DNA of 64,000 bases, from assembly GCA_029204225.1 (NCBI GenBank), contig CM055112.1, positions 24,214,097 through 24,278,096 of the forward strand. Reading direction: 5' to 3'. The DNA is from Diphasiastrum complanatum. Lineage: Eukaryota > Streptophyta > Lycopodiopsida > Lycopodiales > Lycopodiaceae. Positions 32,301 through 44,793 of this stretch are shown here, one piece after another. Below the pieces are notes generated by a model. That model did not search any database, was not told where the DNA came from, and saw nothing but the letters and a program-made list of their open reading frames with translations. A program made the position numbers and the translations under genes. How positions within the stretch are numbered: the stretch's first letter is position 1; each line of letters starts with the position of its first letter.

Positions 32301-32498
32301 TTCTGATTCAATCTGTATGTTTTTTCTTTGAGACTAGAGCATGCAGCTGATCGCTTTGGCCTTTTCACGCAAGGCCGCACTGAATCCGGAAGTTCCACAG
32401 CCTTCGAGATATCATTCTCAGTTGCAGCATTGTCAAGCCCCACATTCGCCGACCTCTTTCTGCCTTTGCCATTGCTACTCTTAACCTGACACATCACT
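29396..32498 (-). CDS. MET1: MET1 large N-terminal exon (RFD-RFD-BAH-BAH)
   Basis: Maintenance DNA (cytosine-5) methyltransferase, which copies CG methylation after replication in the nucleus. This single exon codes ~1,030 residues. It has a Lys/Arg-rich start (GKGRKRS, VKRPKRSAACSSLKEK), replication-foci domain 1 from ~RRLVDFIVHDENG to ~residue 300, and an acidic linker with [20 protein letters not shown]. Replication-foci domain 2 follows (RRKLHDWALYNSESRLISLE to ~HTKLMFSRKKVLL). BAH1 contains LVEYLYEKDDGSCMLHGRV and GNAADERELFLTDDC. BAH2 contains NDFLYLDPDTFESLE, RNKGLRAYVICQLL and RRFYRPEDV. There is no CXXC finger, as in plants. The frame is entirely open. The start is uncertain: ATG 32498 is in frame, but a CAG/GTTAAG acceptor at 32485 could join an upstream exon. 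Confidence 0.95.
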
Positions 32499-32509
32499 AA
32501 TAACAACCA

Positions 32510-33110
32510 ACAAACTTTCCAAGTTTCACACCTAATTGCTTGCTCTATATTCCTGCCACCCTCACATTTAAGAACGGAGATCCATCAACATCGGGAATGC
32601 TGCAGCAGAATCTCGAGCTCTAGATTTTGGTTGTTCTTTTTTTTTTGATAGAACAGCATTTTGTTATTCTTATCGCTCTTACGCTCTTGCTCTTCTTCTG
32701 TAACAATAAAAACCACAAATCTTACCACGTTTCACACCTAATTGCTTGTTCTACATCCCTACCATCACATTGATGAACGGAGATCCATGAACATCAGGAA
32801 TGCTGCAACAGAACCAGGAGCTCTAGCTTTTTATTCTTCTTTATTCTTGCACAAATCAGCTTTTCTTTTCAATATTCACGTATGTTCTCGTTCTATCTGT
32901 ACAGTAATAAGAACCACAAAACTTACCACGTTTCACGGCTTGCTATATATCCCCACCACCATCACATACAACAACAGAGATCCATCAACATCGGGAATGC
33001 TGCACATGGAGCTCTAGATTTTGGTTCTGATTTTGTCTTGCATAGAACAGCTTTTTGTTCTTCTTCTTGCTCTTTGCATGTTTCTGTTCTTGTTTTTTCA
33101 TAATAATAAA
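32510..33110. repeat. Three ~200-bp tandem repeats upstream of MET1
   Basis: Imperfect copies start near 32510, 32717 and 32917. Each has a TTYCACRCYTAATTGCTTG-like head, GGAGATCCATCAACATCGGG, AATGCTGCA, a GAGCTCTAG.TTTT block and a pyrimidine-rich end. They lie immediately 5' of the MET1 coding start, so they sit in its promoter, 5' UTR or first intron. On the minus strand copies 2 and 3 carry an ACGTGGTAAG donor-like word that copy 1 has lost. Confidence 0.85.
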
Positions 33111-33770
33111 TGTGTATTTCGTTTGACTCCGCTCTTACAGCTGCGAGAGATCTTAGCTGCCTGCCTATTCCATCTCCAAAGAATTGCTGAAACACATCAA
33201 CCTTTTCCTCTGCTTTCCTTCTCCTCGGATTTGGATCGTCACAGATTTTTCGAGCAAATCATCGAGAACTCTGATTTTACGATCGATGGATCAAACCAAA
33301 GAAGCAGGAGGCGGGGATGGAAGCAAAATGTTTGCTTCCATCGAGCCTGCGAGGAAAATCAGACATGCTTCCCAACCTCCTTAACAACACGACATCTTTC
33401 ACGCCCCCCACTTCGATGTTCGCCACGCGTCAGAGATGCCATTTGTACGCTGTCGATCGATTAAATATCTAACACGTGGCAAAATATACATGATCCCAAA
33501 AATATCCAACGATGGTAAGCTTAATCACCTGCACAGTCATAGATTTTAATTCACAATTGGATTGACACGACTTATAATCATGCTCTCGCACGTGTTAGAG
33601 CTTTGGCGGGACCCAATAATAAATACTCACCATGGGACCCATTTATATGGCCATTGAATTTGCATCCCAGAGCTTTAAGTTTAATTTAAACATACCTCAC
33701 GCATCTCAAAAGGATCTACTTATTTCGCACCATCACTAACAAGTTAGAGAGTGCACCTCAGAGGCACCTC
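33111..33770. other. No gene recognised; putative MET1 upstream region
   Basis: Mixed sequence 5' of MET1. A short plus-strand frame with ATG at 33288 and a Gly/Lys-rich start runs for about 30 codons and has no family signature. Two AAATAT/TAAATA blocks near 33460-33620 could be promoter-like, but nothing is decisive. Confidence 0.35.
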
Positions 33771-33773
33771 CAA

Positions 33774-33920
33774 TGCGTCTACTCCACACGTCCCACACCA
33801 TCTAAGGGAAAAGATTTTTTTTTTTTCCCTTAACTCCATCCAAGGATGCATCTACTCCACACGTCTCACACCATCTAACGGAAAAGATGTTTTTTTTCCC
33901 TTAACTCCATCCTTTGCCCT
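33774..33920. repeat. ~73-bp tandem duplication
   Basis: Two copies of RTCTACTCCACACGTCYCAC, AAAAGAT, a poly(T) run and CCCTTAACTCCATCC, starting at ~33776 and ~33849. Next to them is a GGAGTGCACTCC palindrome at ~33955. Confidence 0.75.
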
Positions 33921-35665
33921 TGGATGGAGTGGGGCCAGCACTGCAGGTGCCCCTGGAGTGCACTCCTTAAGCATTCCCAGTTCCCACCGTCTCCCACTTA
34001 TTCTCCCCATCTCTCTCAACCCCCCACCCGCACTTCCCACAACAATGGCAATGCAAACTATGTTGATCCCACCCTTGCGAGCGGGGCCACTTTTTAGTGT
34101 CATTTAATTTACATTGCGTGTTATTCTTCATGCAACTCGAAATCCTTGAGAAGCTTGCTCTAAAGTTAGAACATGTGTGCCCAAAACCTCCTAAAAAACC
34201 TTGTGTAAGATGTGATTATTAGTCAAAGCCTCCTAAAAGGCCTTATGTAATATGTGATTATTAGTGAACCCAATAAGCCTCCCTCATTTGGCACACCCGA
34301 GGGATTTAAGTCCGAGCTCACGTCTATAAAGCATATTTGAGAATGATTATGTTTTATTAAGAGACTAAAGTGAAGAATCACCGTCAACTAGCGAGACTTC
34401 CGATTCCAATTTTTTGAAGATGAGTGACGTGCTAGCAACGCCACCCATCCACGTGGCGTTCACTCAAATACTCGACACCAGTGACTCAAAAAAAAAAAAA
34501 AGCCGATACCCAAAACTCCCGCATATTTAAAAATCCGAATACCCTCACAACATTGGATATTTCAAATGAGTCTTGTGTGTTGGCATGGAATTCATAATCC
34601 TAATGGATGGTGTTTTTTTTGTATACAGAGTTACACAACTAGTATTTATACACAGCATATACAACTTGGCAACACCATGTGGGCAACGCCATGTGGGCAA
34701 CGCCAAGTGAGAAACAAGCTCCTAACATGTCATCACTACGCAGCGGTTGGGATTCAAGTTTGCACCTTGCCGGTCACAGTCAACAACTCTACACATAGAC
34801 CGTGCCACGATCGACTGGATGGGTTTTTACATATTGCTTGTCTTTGTAAGGTAACATGTTGTTAAGTAGGTTACCTTTGGCATGTGATGGATGTTTGAGA
34901 AAAAAATTATTCTCCAAGGGGATGCCTCATAGGTTTATGTTGGCATGTTCACCTTTGGGTCTGTTGGCTTTTGCAACTAGGGTGATCAATGAACTCAACT
35001 TGGGAGCACCCCTTTCTACCCCTCGCTTCCTTAAGGTAATCTCACAATTATTGTTATCAAAGTAGCTACTATGAAGGAGGTTTCATTGTGATGTAATGTG
35101 TTGCAAATAGAGGTAGTTTTGAGCTTTTTTTTACTTTGGATCTTAGCTTGTTTTGGTTTTAATTTAGTAGCTTGACGCTTTCTTTGGATTCTCTGTTGCA
35201 TAATCCACCTTCCATTGTAGACAATACCATTTTGTGCATAGACTTCTACTTCATTTGGTAAGGTTGATATGAGAAGAGCTTTCTAATAACTTCATTCAAT
35301 CTAGCCCGCTCTCCCTATGATACACAATAATACATTTGCTTTAAAGTATTGTTCTTGCAAGCTCCCCATAGCTTACAAGGAACTTTGTAACAACATTTAT
35401 AGTTTCTACGACAAGCAGCACTAGGGGCTTGTTGGTGTGACAAATCACTTGCTATGGAAGACTAAGTGAAATCTTCACCAAAAACATCTATGTGAAGGAT
35501 TAAGTGAATTTTCTATGAAGCTATTTAGCATAAGAATTACATTATAGAGTTAGGCATTGCTAGTCTTGTACATTTGAATTGTGTGCCATATAAGTTCTCT
35601 GATAGAAGAAGCGTGAGAGTGCTTTTATCCTCGTTGGTGTGTGAAGAATGTGAATGAATCATTCT

Positions 35666-35717
<52 letters not shown>

Positions 35718-36879
35718 GAACCTAACAAATCTAAACAAAACTGCACATTATCACCACAATACCAAACATACGAATATTAAAGTAAATCAAATTCGTATAG
35801 AGTCATCACAGTCAAACATATCATATTGACCAAACCCAACAACCAGCAAAAGTTCCAAGTTGAGGATAATATGCTCACCTGCATCCATCCACAACAACAC
35901 CCGTGTTAGAACAGGGACATTATTGTGGGAACTACAGTTGTCTACACATACTCTCAGTTGTTATACATGTCGCAACAAGTAGTCATTGCCAAGTTAGGTG
36001 ACTCTAATTTTGTCCATATCATGAGTAAAAAGTCGGACATTGTTTCAACTTTACCTAAAGTTACAAAATCATAAGGTTAACAGTGTATAATCAGTGCTTG
36101 AAAGTCAACAATTACAAAAGTACGACTAAAGTAGACAATTACATCCACACTAGTTTTAAAGTAGAGTTCAAAACTATTTGCCTAATCCCTTTTCAAAATG
36201 CTTATCGGAACACCATCCCTTTTTCTAAGTAACAACTTAGAAAAATGTTTATTGCACTGCCAATTTCAAATTGTCAGGGCATTACCGTCCACAAATAAGT
36301 ATATATAGACTTTAACAGACAGGTCTAATCCAAGTCATATAACTAAACCCATCATACCATTTATATTAGAAATAGTCGAAGTGTAACCAAAGGTTTAAAC
36401 AAAAAGCAGAACACTTCAAAGGAAACCTCGTTAATGAAAGCTAAGCATCAATGAGTAGTAAATTCATGATCATTTCATGGCACTTCAACTCTTCATACAT
36501 GTTAGTGGCAACAACCATATTAAGGGGATTAGAAGACTGTTCACGTGAATTTTTTCATTGTTAGCATTCAAAGTGTTGTACGAAGTCTGATCAAAAGAAC
36601 TCAAGACAGTTCGTTATTGTGATCATAGTGACCGAAACAAGCAAGTAAATCATGAGAGCATTTCTTAATTAGACCTCCTACATTCATTTACATCCGACGT
36701 TCTCTCTCCTACATCCGGCATGCATTCTCTCTCCTACATCCGACGTTCATTCTCTCCCTCTCACCTTCTATTGACCGCCACGCATTCCTCCTTTGTGGCT
36801 ATCGACAACCTCTCCCTTCTCCTGACCTTCTCCTAACTCTCTACATTCGACAGTCCCCTAACTCCACATCCGATAGTCG
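33921..36879. other. Gene-poor spacer
   Basis: About 3 kb with no conserved coding frame. It has a (GT)n tract at 35668-35713 and short near-repeats TACATCCGACGTTC/CTCTCTCC at ~36680-36755. The rest is AT-rich unassigned sequence. Confidence 0.4.
35668..35713. repeat. (GT)n microsatellite
   Basis: About 46 bp of pure GT/TG. Confidence 0.95.
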
Positions 36880-36974
36880 CTCTCCATATTGGTTGGGTGG
36901 TTCATGCTTCACAGGTGTCCTTTTAGTTTGCATGTGATTGGAATTCTGTAGATCTTCACTTGGTGGTTCTTACA
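36880..36974 (+). repeat. 5' LTR remnant of gypsy element 2
   Basis: CTCTCCATATTGGTTGGGTG through TTGGTGGTTCTTACA, matching the end of the 3' LTR. The upstream ~370 bp of LTR are missing. Confidence 0.9.
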
Positions 36975-36975
36975 G

Positions 36976-36987
36976 TGGTATCAGAGC
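36976..36987 (+). promoter_or_regulatory. Primer binding site, initiator tRNA-Met
   Basis: TGGTATCAGAGC one base after the 5' LTR end, the same primer type as gypsy element 1. Confidence 0.9.
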
Positions 36988-38757
36988 TTGGATCACATCT
37001 ACCAAGAGGTGGAGCTTGAGGATCTTGGATTTTGCAGTTCTTTTGGTGTAGCTCTTTGCTTATTCTTCCCGATGTTGGAATTCAATTTCAAGTAGGTGGA
37101 TTCTCAGATCCTTGATGTAATTTCAGCCTAAAGATCATAATTGTGGATTTGTTCCATGAATTTTGATGGAAATCATAGGATTTTTTTATGAATTTAGTGA
37201 ATTTTTCACCTAGAGTTGATGGCTTTTGCAAGGAATTGATTATAGGATCTGGTGTAGCACTTTTTCTAGATTGTAATTTCTGTTTTACAGTCATTAATTA
37301 CAGAATTTAATGATTGCATGTTGGTTGAAAAGTCAAAAGGTTGATTAGATAGTGATTTTGGACCACAAATTGGGGTTTGTGGACCATAAATGGGCTATGG
37401 AAGCCATGTTTGACTTGAATCAGAACTTTTAGTGCTTGCATACAATGTAATTACAGGGATTTGGATTTGAAGGCACGAATTTGTGGATTTCCCCCACAAA
37501 TTTTGGTCAAAATTGGTCAAAAAATAAGGTTTTTTGATGGTTTTTGGACTAATTTTGGGGTAGATCTCAAAATTCTCAGCCAAGAATTGGTATGATCATT
37601 TTTGAAGATGTAATTAAGTTTTTCCTAAGTTGTGATGAAGTTTGGTAGGGACTAGACACCATTAGGGAGCTCAAAACCTTCAAAAATAGTGTATTTTTTA
37701 TGATTTTTGAGCATGAATACCTCTCAATTGGGAGTTTGAACCTGTTGGTTCTTGTTACAAGCTGAAATTATATGTTGTATTTCCTCTTATTTGAGCCATC
37801 ATGCATCCAATTTGGATAGATGTGCATTAGACACCAACATGTTGAAGTTTTGCTTGTTGAAGGAGGCCAAAAATGCATTTTTTGCAAGATCTGAGCTTCT
37901 ATGCCTCTCTAATGAACCTTATTAGAGTGCTTGTGACCTCTGATCCAAGGCTTTTGGTGCTGGGATGTGTTTTTTGATGATACCTCTCCAAAAAAGTGCG
38001 CCCTCCTACCTGTTTTTCAGCCATTTACCGCTCACACGTGTGAAGCCATAGGTGTAGGGTGACATGGCAAGTGCCTTGTAGACCCACTCTCCCTCCATAT
38101 TGTGCTTTACAGCGACCAATTTGGTGTCTTGTAGAGAAAGTCATGGCCGTCTGAAGTTTGGCAATTTTTGAACTAAATTTGCAAAATTTTGGAATTGTTC
38201 TGATGCATGCATGCTTGTAATGCAGTATAGTGCTTTTTTGATGATGGAAATGTATGGATAGATCTGCATGCATGCTTAAATGCATGATGCATGCATAACC
38301 AGTGATTTTGATCAGTAGAATTCTTGCATGTGACTATTTTTAGCAATTCTAGATCAAAAAGCAGATTTCGTAGCAATTAGGCTATTTAGGAAAAAAATTT
38401 ACTTTTTTTGAAAAATTTAGTGCATGTCGAGTAGTTCCATGCAGGATCTTTCGAAATGATATCGATTTGTGACAGTGCTTGTGTTTTTGCAAAATCGATC
38501 TGATCAATCGATTTTCACAGTTGGTCCATTTTGAACGGATTTCAAAAATCCCAGTTTTTCGTAAATTTTAATAATTGGTCATAAAAAGTGGTTGTTGCTT
38601 AATTGTTCTGATATTGATTTTGCAAAAGATTGCTCAAACAAGTGAAAGACCTTGTTGAATGATATCAGCCTGTTATGAAGGTTTTGAACGATTCACTTAT
38701 TAGTTGATGATTGGATCTCGACTAATTTAAGCACATTTTGCATGTCAGGATATCAAT

Positions 38758-39501
38758 ATGGCAGACAATAATGCAAATGTAGCTCTCGATGGTCAGCTGC
38801 CAATGCCTACCTATCTGCAAATTTGTCAGTCATTAAGCCAAGCGCTTAATGAAATAAACAACAAGAACACTTTACGTAATCAACAAATGGAAGTACTGTT
38901 AAATCAAGTGAGAGCTTTGTCTGTTCTGAATTTGGGCTTTCAGCCTGAACCATTTTTGGAGGAGAAGAAGGAGAAAAAACTTGCAATTGTGGATGACTGG
39001 TTAACCAAGTGGACCGGTTATTTTAACTTACACAGAATTCCTGAGGAGAAAAAGATTGAAAGTGTTATTATGTTCTTCTGTGGTAAAGCTTCATCGTGGT
39101 GGCACGACTTACAACCTAGACCTACATCTGGTCTGTATTTGAGTTTGAAAACTCATTTGTATTTGACAGTCTTGCACTTAGTGTTCAGAAAGTCGTTTGT
39201 GGTTGTGGACGACTCGGATTTTTACCAAAGATTTGTGAATTGCAAAATGGGTACTCGGAGTTTGGACTCGTACCTACAAGATTTTATGGATTTATGGAAT
39301 GAAGTCCCCTCATTCGATGCAAAATTGGCTGTGCGGCAATTTATCCTAGGTCTGCCTACAGATTATCAGAATGAGTGTAAGTGTAACGTGCTTCAATCCT
39401 TTGATGATGTAGTTCATGTCGCGAAAGCATACGACTCCACAGTTGTGGCATATAGGAAGCAGTTACAGGGTAATCCATCTGGATCATCCGGACCCAGCTA
39501 G
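38758..39501 (+). CDS. Gag of gypsy element 2 (247 aa, stop before zinc knuckle)
   Basis: ATG at 38758 opens an uninterrupted 247-codon frame of retrotransposon Gag type: AIVDDWLTKWTGYFNLHRIP, MFFCGKASSWWHDLQPRP and VRQFILGLPTDYQNE fit the helical capsid-like core that packages element RNA. A TAG at 39499-39501 cuts it before the nucleocapsid part. That part continues in the +3 frame as NARRTNVCFHCSQPEHVMKF, a CCHC knuckle whose last Cys has become Tyr. So Gag is open for the capsid region but would lack RNA-binding function. Confidence 0.88.
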   Translation: MADNNANVALDGQLPMPTYLQICQSLSQALNEINNKNTLRNQQMEVLLNQVRALSVLNLGFQPEPFLEEKKEKKLAIVDDWLTKWTGYFNLHRIPEEKKIESVIMFFCGKASSWWHDLQPRPTSGLYLSLKTHLYLTVLHLVFRKSFVVVDDSDFYQRFVNCKMGTRSLDSYLQDFMDLWNEVPSFDAKLAVRQFILGLPTDYQNECKCNVLQSFDDVVHVAKAYDSTVVAYRKQLQGNPSGSSGPS

Positions 39502-39799
39502 AAAAAAGAGAAGAAAAGAGTTTGTGGAAATAAGGACAAAAAATATTTCGATGAACTGGATTAAGCTGCATCTGAATTTAGACAAAAGAAAAAGTTGCCC
39601 CGAAAAAATGCTAGAAGGACCAATGTTTGTTTCCATTGCAGTCAACCTGAACACGTTATGAAATTCTACTCAGAACGAAAGAAAGGCGCAACTCAAGTGA
39701 TTGAGATGCCAGGTAAAGAGAATCTTAAGTTGGAAATTGATAAAATTAATTGTGAGTGTGATTGTTCTTTCAGTACTACTTCATTTTTGCCAAATGATT

Positions 39800-42700
39800 T
39801 ATTTCATTTGAAAGGCATTGTGAATGGACATGAAGTTAGTATTTTAGTGGACAGTGGATCTACTCATATTTTCATTAACTCTGGTCTTGTGTAGAGACTC
39901 GGACTCAAAACTGAAGCCAGTAACCATAGATATCAAGTATATCTAGCTTCAGGAGCAGAGTTGGAGACGTGGGATGTGAAAGTTCCAAGACTCCCTGTTT
40001 GGATCCAGGATTATAAAGAGCTAATTGATTTCCATGTTTTAGATTTAGCACGTACGGATATTATTCTAGGATACAAGTGGTTATTTAATAAGCATCTTGA
40101 AATAGATTTTGAGAAGCATGTTCTCTCTTTTCAGGAGGGTGAAGAAATAGTTATATTGTTTGGAGACAATTTTGTACATCCATCTGGGATGAGTTCATTT
40201 GCTAATGTAATGGAAAATTTTTGATTCATAGTATGAAGCTTATTCTTTATTTGCTAAGCCAATTTCGGATTTATTTGAAATGCATCTAAGTAGTTGTGAA
40301 TTGTCAAAAATTCTTAACTCGGTAGACTTAGATCAGGAGCAAATTGAGAAGAATAAGCTACTGTCTGAATTCAAAGATGTATTTCCAGAAGAATTACCTC
40401 ATGGAATATCGCCGTCCAGATCAGTGGACCATAAGATTGAGTTAATTCCACGTAGTCATCCTATCTCTAGACAACCTTATAGGTTTTCTCAGAAAGAAGA
40501 GGTAGAGATTACTGAGCAAATTGAAAATTACCTGAAGATGGGTCATATTCAATCAAGTAAGTCGCCTTGGGGTGCTCTTGTTCTTCTGAAAGCGAAGAAA
40601 GATGGAGGCTTTAGGATGTGTGTGGACTACAAAGGGTTGAATAAAGTAACTATTAAAAATAAATATTCTTTGCCTCGTATGGATGATCTGGTAGATCGAT
40701 TAGGTGGAGCTAAATACTTCACAAAGATAGATCTTAGAACCGGATATCAATAGATTAGGATTCATCCGGATGATGTGCAGAAGACTGGCTTTCGGACGAG
40801 ATTCGGTCACTATGAATTTCTCGTGCTTCCCTTTGGGTTAACGAATGAACCAGCTACATTCCAACAGATGATGAACGATCTTTTTTGTCCATATCTAGGA
40901 AAGTTTGTGGTTGTATCTTAAGTGATCTTCTCATCTACAATAGGACACTTAAGGAGCATTTGAGTCATCTTAAGACTGTCTTAGATATTCTCAGACGAGA
41001 GAAACTCTACGCTAAGGAATCTATATGTGAGTTCTTTAAGCATGAGTTGTTGTACCTCGGTCAATAGATCACCCGTAGTGGGTTAGAGATTGACGAGAGT
41101 AAGGTCAAGACAATGCTTGATTGGCCGATACCGAAGACGGTTAGAGAAGTTAAATCTTTTTTCGGTTTTACAGTTTTCTTTCGTAAGTCAATTGAGGATT
41201 ATGCTAAAGTGACAGCACCTTTCAATAACTTGACTAAGGGCAGAGTTAATAAAAAAAAAAAAAGGTCAACCTAGCAAGCCTATTGAGTGGAATGATGAAT
41301 TGAACCAATGCTTTGAGAAACTCAAGCAAATGGTTGCTTCAGCTCCTGTTTTACATATCACGAATCTTGATTTACCTTATGTCGTGCGAGCTGACGCATG
41401 TGATTCGGCGATTGGGGCAATTCTTCTACAAGAGGATAGGTCGATAGCGTTTGAAAGCAAGAAACTCACGGGGCCTCAGTTGCGTTATACAACTTAGGAG
41501 AAAGAGTTATTTGCTGTGATACATGCACTTAAAACCTGGAGGCATTACCTTTATGGTAGTCAGTTTATAGTGTATACAGATCACCAACCTCTGAAGTACT
41601 TTTGAAATCAGAATGATCTAAGGGGTCGTAAAACTCGATGGGCTGAGCTTATGCAGGAATTTGATCATGAGATCCAATATGTCAAGGGCAGCTTCAACCA
41701 AGTTGTGGATGCACTTAGTCGGATTGGTGAATTAAATGAATTTTCTTTCACCCAGATTTCCACTGATCTATATCTTTCACTGAGAGGAAAATGTGAACCA
41801 GATTCTCATTTTGGTCCCATCTGGAAGATGGTGGAGACAAGAAAAAATGAGAATGGAATAGAGATTTACTCACAGAGATCTCAGGTTCCTAAGAAAGATA
41901 GGAAAATAGCGAAACAGTTCTCTATTCGAGGTGGGTTACTATTTCGAAATGGGAAAATTTGTGTACCGGCGGATGATGATTTAAAGAAAAAGATTCTTTA
42001 TGAATGTCATGACATTCCCTGTGTAGGTCATTCGGGTATACACAGGACTTTGGACTTGGTCAGAAGAGAGTTTTATTGACCGAAACTCAAGCCATTTGTC
42101 AAGTCTTATGTGGTTAAATGTAGACCTTGCCAGTTAGCCAAAGTTGAACGCTTAAAGACTGGAGGATTACTACATCCCCTAGATATCCCTCAAAAACGAT
42201 GGGAAAGTATATCTATGGATTTTGCGGTTGGACTTCCAAGGACCCAACACCAAAATGATTCTATTTGGGTTGTGGTGGATAGGTTGACGAAGTTAACTAC
42301 TTTTATACAAGTCAAGTCAACTACTAAGGCTTCGGATTTAGCCCAGATCTTTGTGGAAAGATTATTTAGGCTTTATGGACTGCCAAGTGGTATAGTTAGT
42401 GATAGAGATCCTAAGTTTACAGGTCACTTTTGGTCAGCTGTATTCCATAAGCTTGAAACCTCGCTTAGTTTTAGTTCTTCTGATCATCCTGAATCAGATG
42501 GTTAGATTGAGAGAACTAATCAGACTATGGAGGATACGTTGAGAACTTATGTGTCTCACAAGCAATCTTAGTGGGAAGATTATATTCCTTTGATTGAGTT
42601 TGCTTATAACAGTAGAAAACATTCTGCTACTGGTTATAGTCCGTTTATGTTGATGTACGGTTTTCAACCTAGATCTCCGGCAAATGTGGAGACAAAGTTT

Positions 42701-43255
42701 GTTAAGATCAAGAAGGCAGATTTCTTGCATGATATGCATGAAATGTTGCAAGTGTCCCGTGATTGTATCCGGAGTGCTCAAGATAGAGCTAAGCACTATG
42801 CCGATCTTAAGAGGTCTCCCAGAGATTTTAAAGTTGATGATTGGGTATATCTTAGAATACCTAAAGATTCTAAGACTATGAGTACAAGAAAGCATTATAA
42901 ATTGTCTACGAGATATTGTGAACCGTTTCGAATTATAAAGAAAATTGGTTTCTTAGCTTACGAACTAGATCTTCAGAACAAGACTACAGCTCACCCAGTG
43001 TTTCATGTAAGCCAATTAAAATTAAGTTTGCATGGAGGTGAAGTACTTGGTTCAGAGGAAGGTCTTATCCATTTGGAGGACTCATCGCTTAGTGTTCCTT
43101 TGGAACCTGAAAAGGTACTCAGAAACAAAGATAAACAATTGAGAAATCGTTCTATCTCTGAGTGCTTGATCAGGTGGAAGGGCCGGACTGAGGATGATGA
43201 CTCATGGGAAAGGGTCGAAAGCATAAAGAAGAATTTTTCTAGTTTTCATTTCTAG
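39800..43255 (+). pseudogene. Pol of gypsy element 2 (PR-RT-RH-IN-chromodomain), many stops
   Basis: Protease: NGHEVSILVDSGSTHIF (DSG active site) and [63 protein letters not shown], then damaged palm motifs; the FLDD-like active site is lost near 40915 by a small deletion. RNase H: VRADACDSAIGAILL. Integrase: zinc His/Cys (CVGHSGIH...CRPCQ), catalytic Asp in SISMDFAVGLP, Asp in IVSDRDPKFTG and Glu in ERTNQTMEDT. The C-terminal SECLIRWKGRTEDDDSWERV is chromodomain-like. Stops or shifts occur near 39894, 40224, 40751, 41065, 41495, 41604, 42077, 42503 and 42569. Several stand where the family has Gln or Trp. Close to element 1 in order and wording, so the same chromovirus group. Confidence 0.92.
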
Positions 43256-43270
43256 AGATAGAAATGGATT

Positions 43271-43283
43271 AAGGGGGGAAGAA
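43271..43283 (+). promoter_or_regulatory. Polypurine tract of gypsy element 2
   Basis: AAGGGGGGAAGAA abuts the 3' LTR start TGTTATGTCC. Confidence 0.88.
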
Positions 43284-43746
43284 TGTTATGTCCATGTCTT
43301 GTACAAGGGAATCAAAATTATTCCTGACGTGGATAGCTGATCACTCCAGTTGTATGTGGTTATTAGTTATGCTACGTCATTCCGGACGTGGTCGTATTAA
43401 ATAATTAATAATCATATGAGGGCCCAGACCTATAATTGGACATAGGAGCACATGCATGGTGAAGACTGCTTTAATGCAAGAATAGGAGATCAATAGCTCA
43501 ATATATGTGCATGGGGATCCTAAAGGGAATATTCTCTTTCTCTAGAGGAGAATATCCTATTGTGAATTGTGATTCTTGAGCCAGTTTTTCCTCTCCTCTC
43601 TTGTGTTCTTCACTGTGGCTTGGGGGTGGATTGGTTAGGGTATTGATTAGCCTCTCCATATTGGTTGGGTGGTTCATGCTCCACAAGTATCCTTTTGGTT
43701 TGCATGTGATTGGAATCCTGTAGATCTTCACTTGGTGGTTCTTACA
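43284..43746 (+). repeat. 3' LTR of gypsy element 2
   Basis: TGTTATGTCC ... GTTCTTACA, 463 bp. It is followed by a C-run and A-run (CCCCCCCC then ~15 A) at 43757-43780. Confidence 0.9.
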
Positions 43747-44793
43747 CTCCCCTCCTCCCCCCCCAAAAAAAAAAAAAAAGTCTGTTGGTGAGGATGTTGT
43801 TGCTTGTAACTGTTCATGCTCAGGATTGGATCGGCTTGTGGAACACGTAGTTGAAACACGTTGAACATGCGACTGGACTAAAGAGTGAACAAATTTTAAC
43901 TAAATTTGTTCCAATCTTGTTGTAGTTGACTCAAAAATGAATATGGTAATGAGATGTAGGAATCAACTCTAAGTTGACATGGATTTCTCATATTTCTCAA
44001 AAATCGTAAACTGCCGTACAAGGGGATCTGAAGATAGATGAATGAAAATGGGTTCTGGAGATGCTCTACAGAAGACTCTCGTGTAGTAACTATTTCTCAT
44101 GCAAAAATCAATCGCACACTAGGAATGAAGAGCAACAAGGAAATAAACAAACATTACAAAGAGTAAGAACTGTATGGCACGTATCGAACAAAACTTGCAT
44201 TCATCAACATTGATAATTTACCTTGATAGTTGCAATATTCCATTGTTTGTAGAGTAAGGAGAATTACTCTCATATGCCCTTGCCAAAACAAGGCAAGGTT
44301 GGTGACACTAAAATCTACTATCATTGATAACAGATGTTGTAAGATATAGCTTGAGATGCAGGTATGGTTGAGGTACTATGTCCTGAGGACCTCTCTGAAC
44401 AAGAGATTCAGAACCGAATTTCTAGCTGAATTTCCGAATCCTAGATTTATTGTGTATTGGCACATTGGAAATCTTATCAGCATGTGGAAAGACAAATAGA
44501 GTTGAGGTTGTAGAAGGGGAGAAAAACTGTCAATTCCCCGTGGAGATTGCTCTTGGTTGGACATTGTAGCAGATGACGGAATATCGGTTTCACTTTCTTT
44601 CGACAAGGACTCATTTCAGATTGTCTTTTTGCATTATGGCGCTGATGTATTGTGCGGTATTGTAGAAGTTTGCAAGAAACTTCTCGATTGAGCAGCATGT
44701 TTAACTGTTGGTTGCTATGTTGCTCGTGTTGTTTTTGTGAGGATCCTATCGTGATTCATAACTGACGTGACGGGTAGGTAGGATCTTAGTTGG
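43747..44793. other. No gene recognised downstream of the minus-strand gag
   Basis: About 1 kb between gypsy element 2 and the gag stop codon. On the minus strand it would be where protease/RT should start. All frames are closed and no pol motif is seen. Confidence 0.5.

Larger units (their letters stand above)
36880..43746 (+). mobile_element. Ty3/gypsy chromovirus element 2, 5' LTR truncated
   Basis: A 3' LTR of 463 bp (43284-43746) and only the last ~95 bp of the 5' LTR (36880-36974) bracket a PBS, gag, protease, RT, RNase H, integrase and a chromodomain-like end. Match between the LTR ends starts at CTCTCCATATTGG and ends at TTCTTACA. Many in-frame stops show it is old. The leader from PBS to gag is ~1.77 kb and non-coding. 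Confidence 0.92.

Noticed and set aside
33184..33464. Plus-strand frames near MET1 as a divergent small gene
   Set aside because: Short, no conserved motif, no splice support. More likely MET1 5' region.
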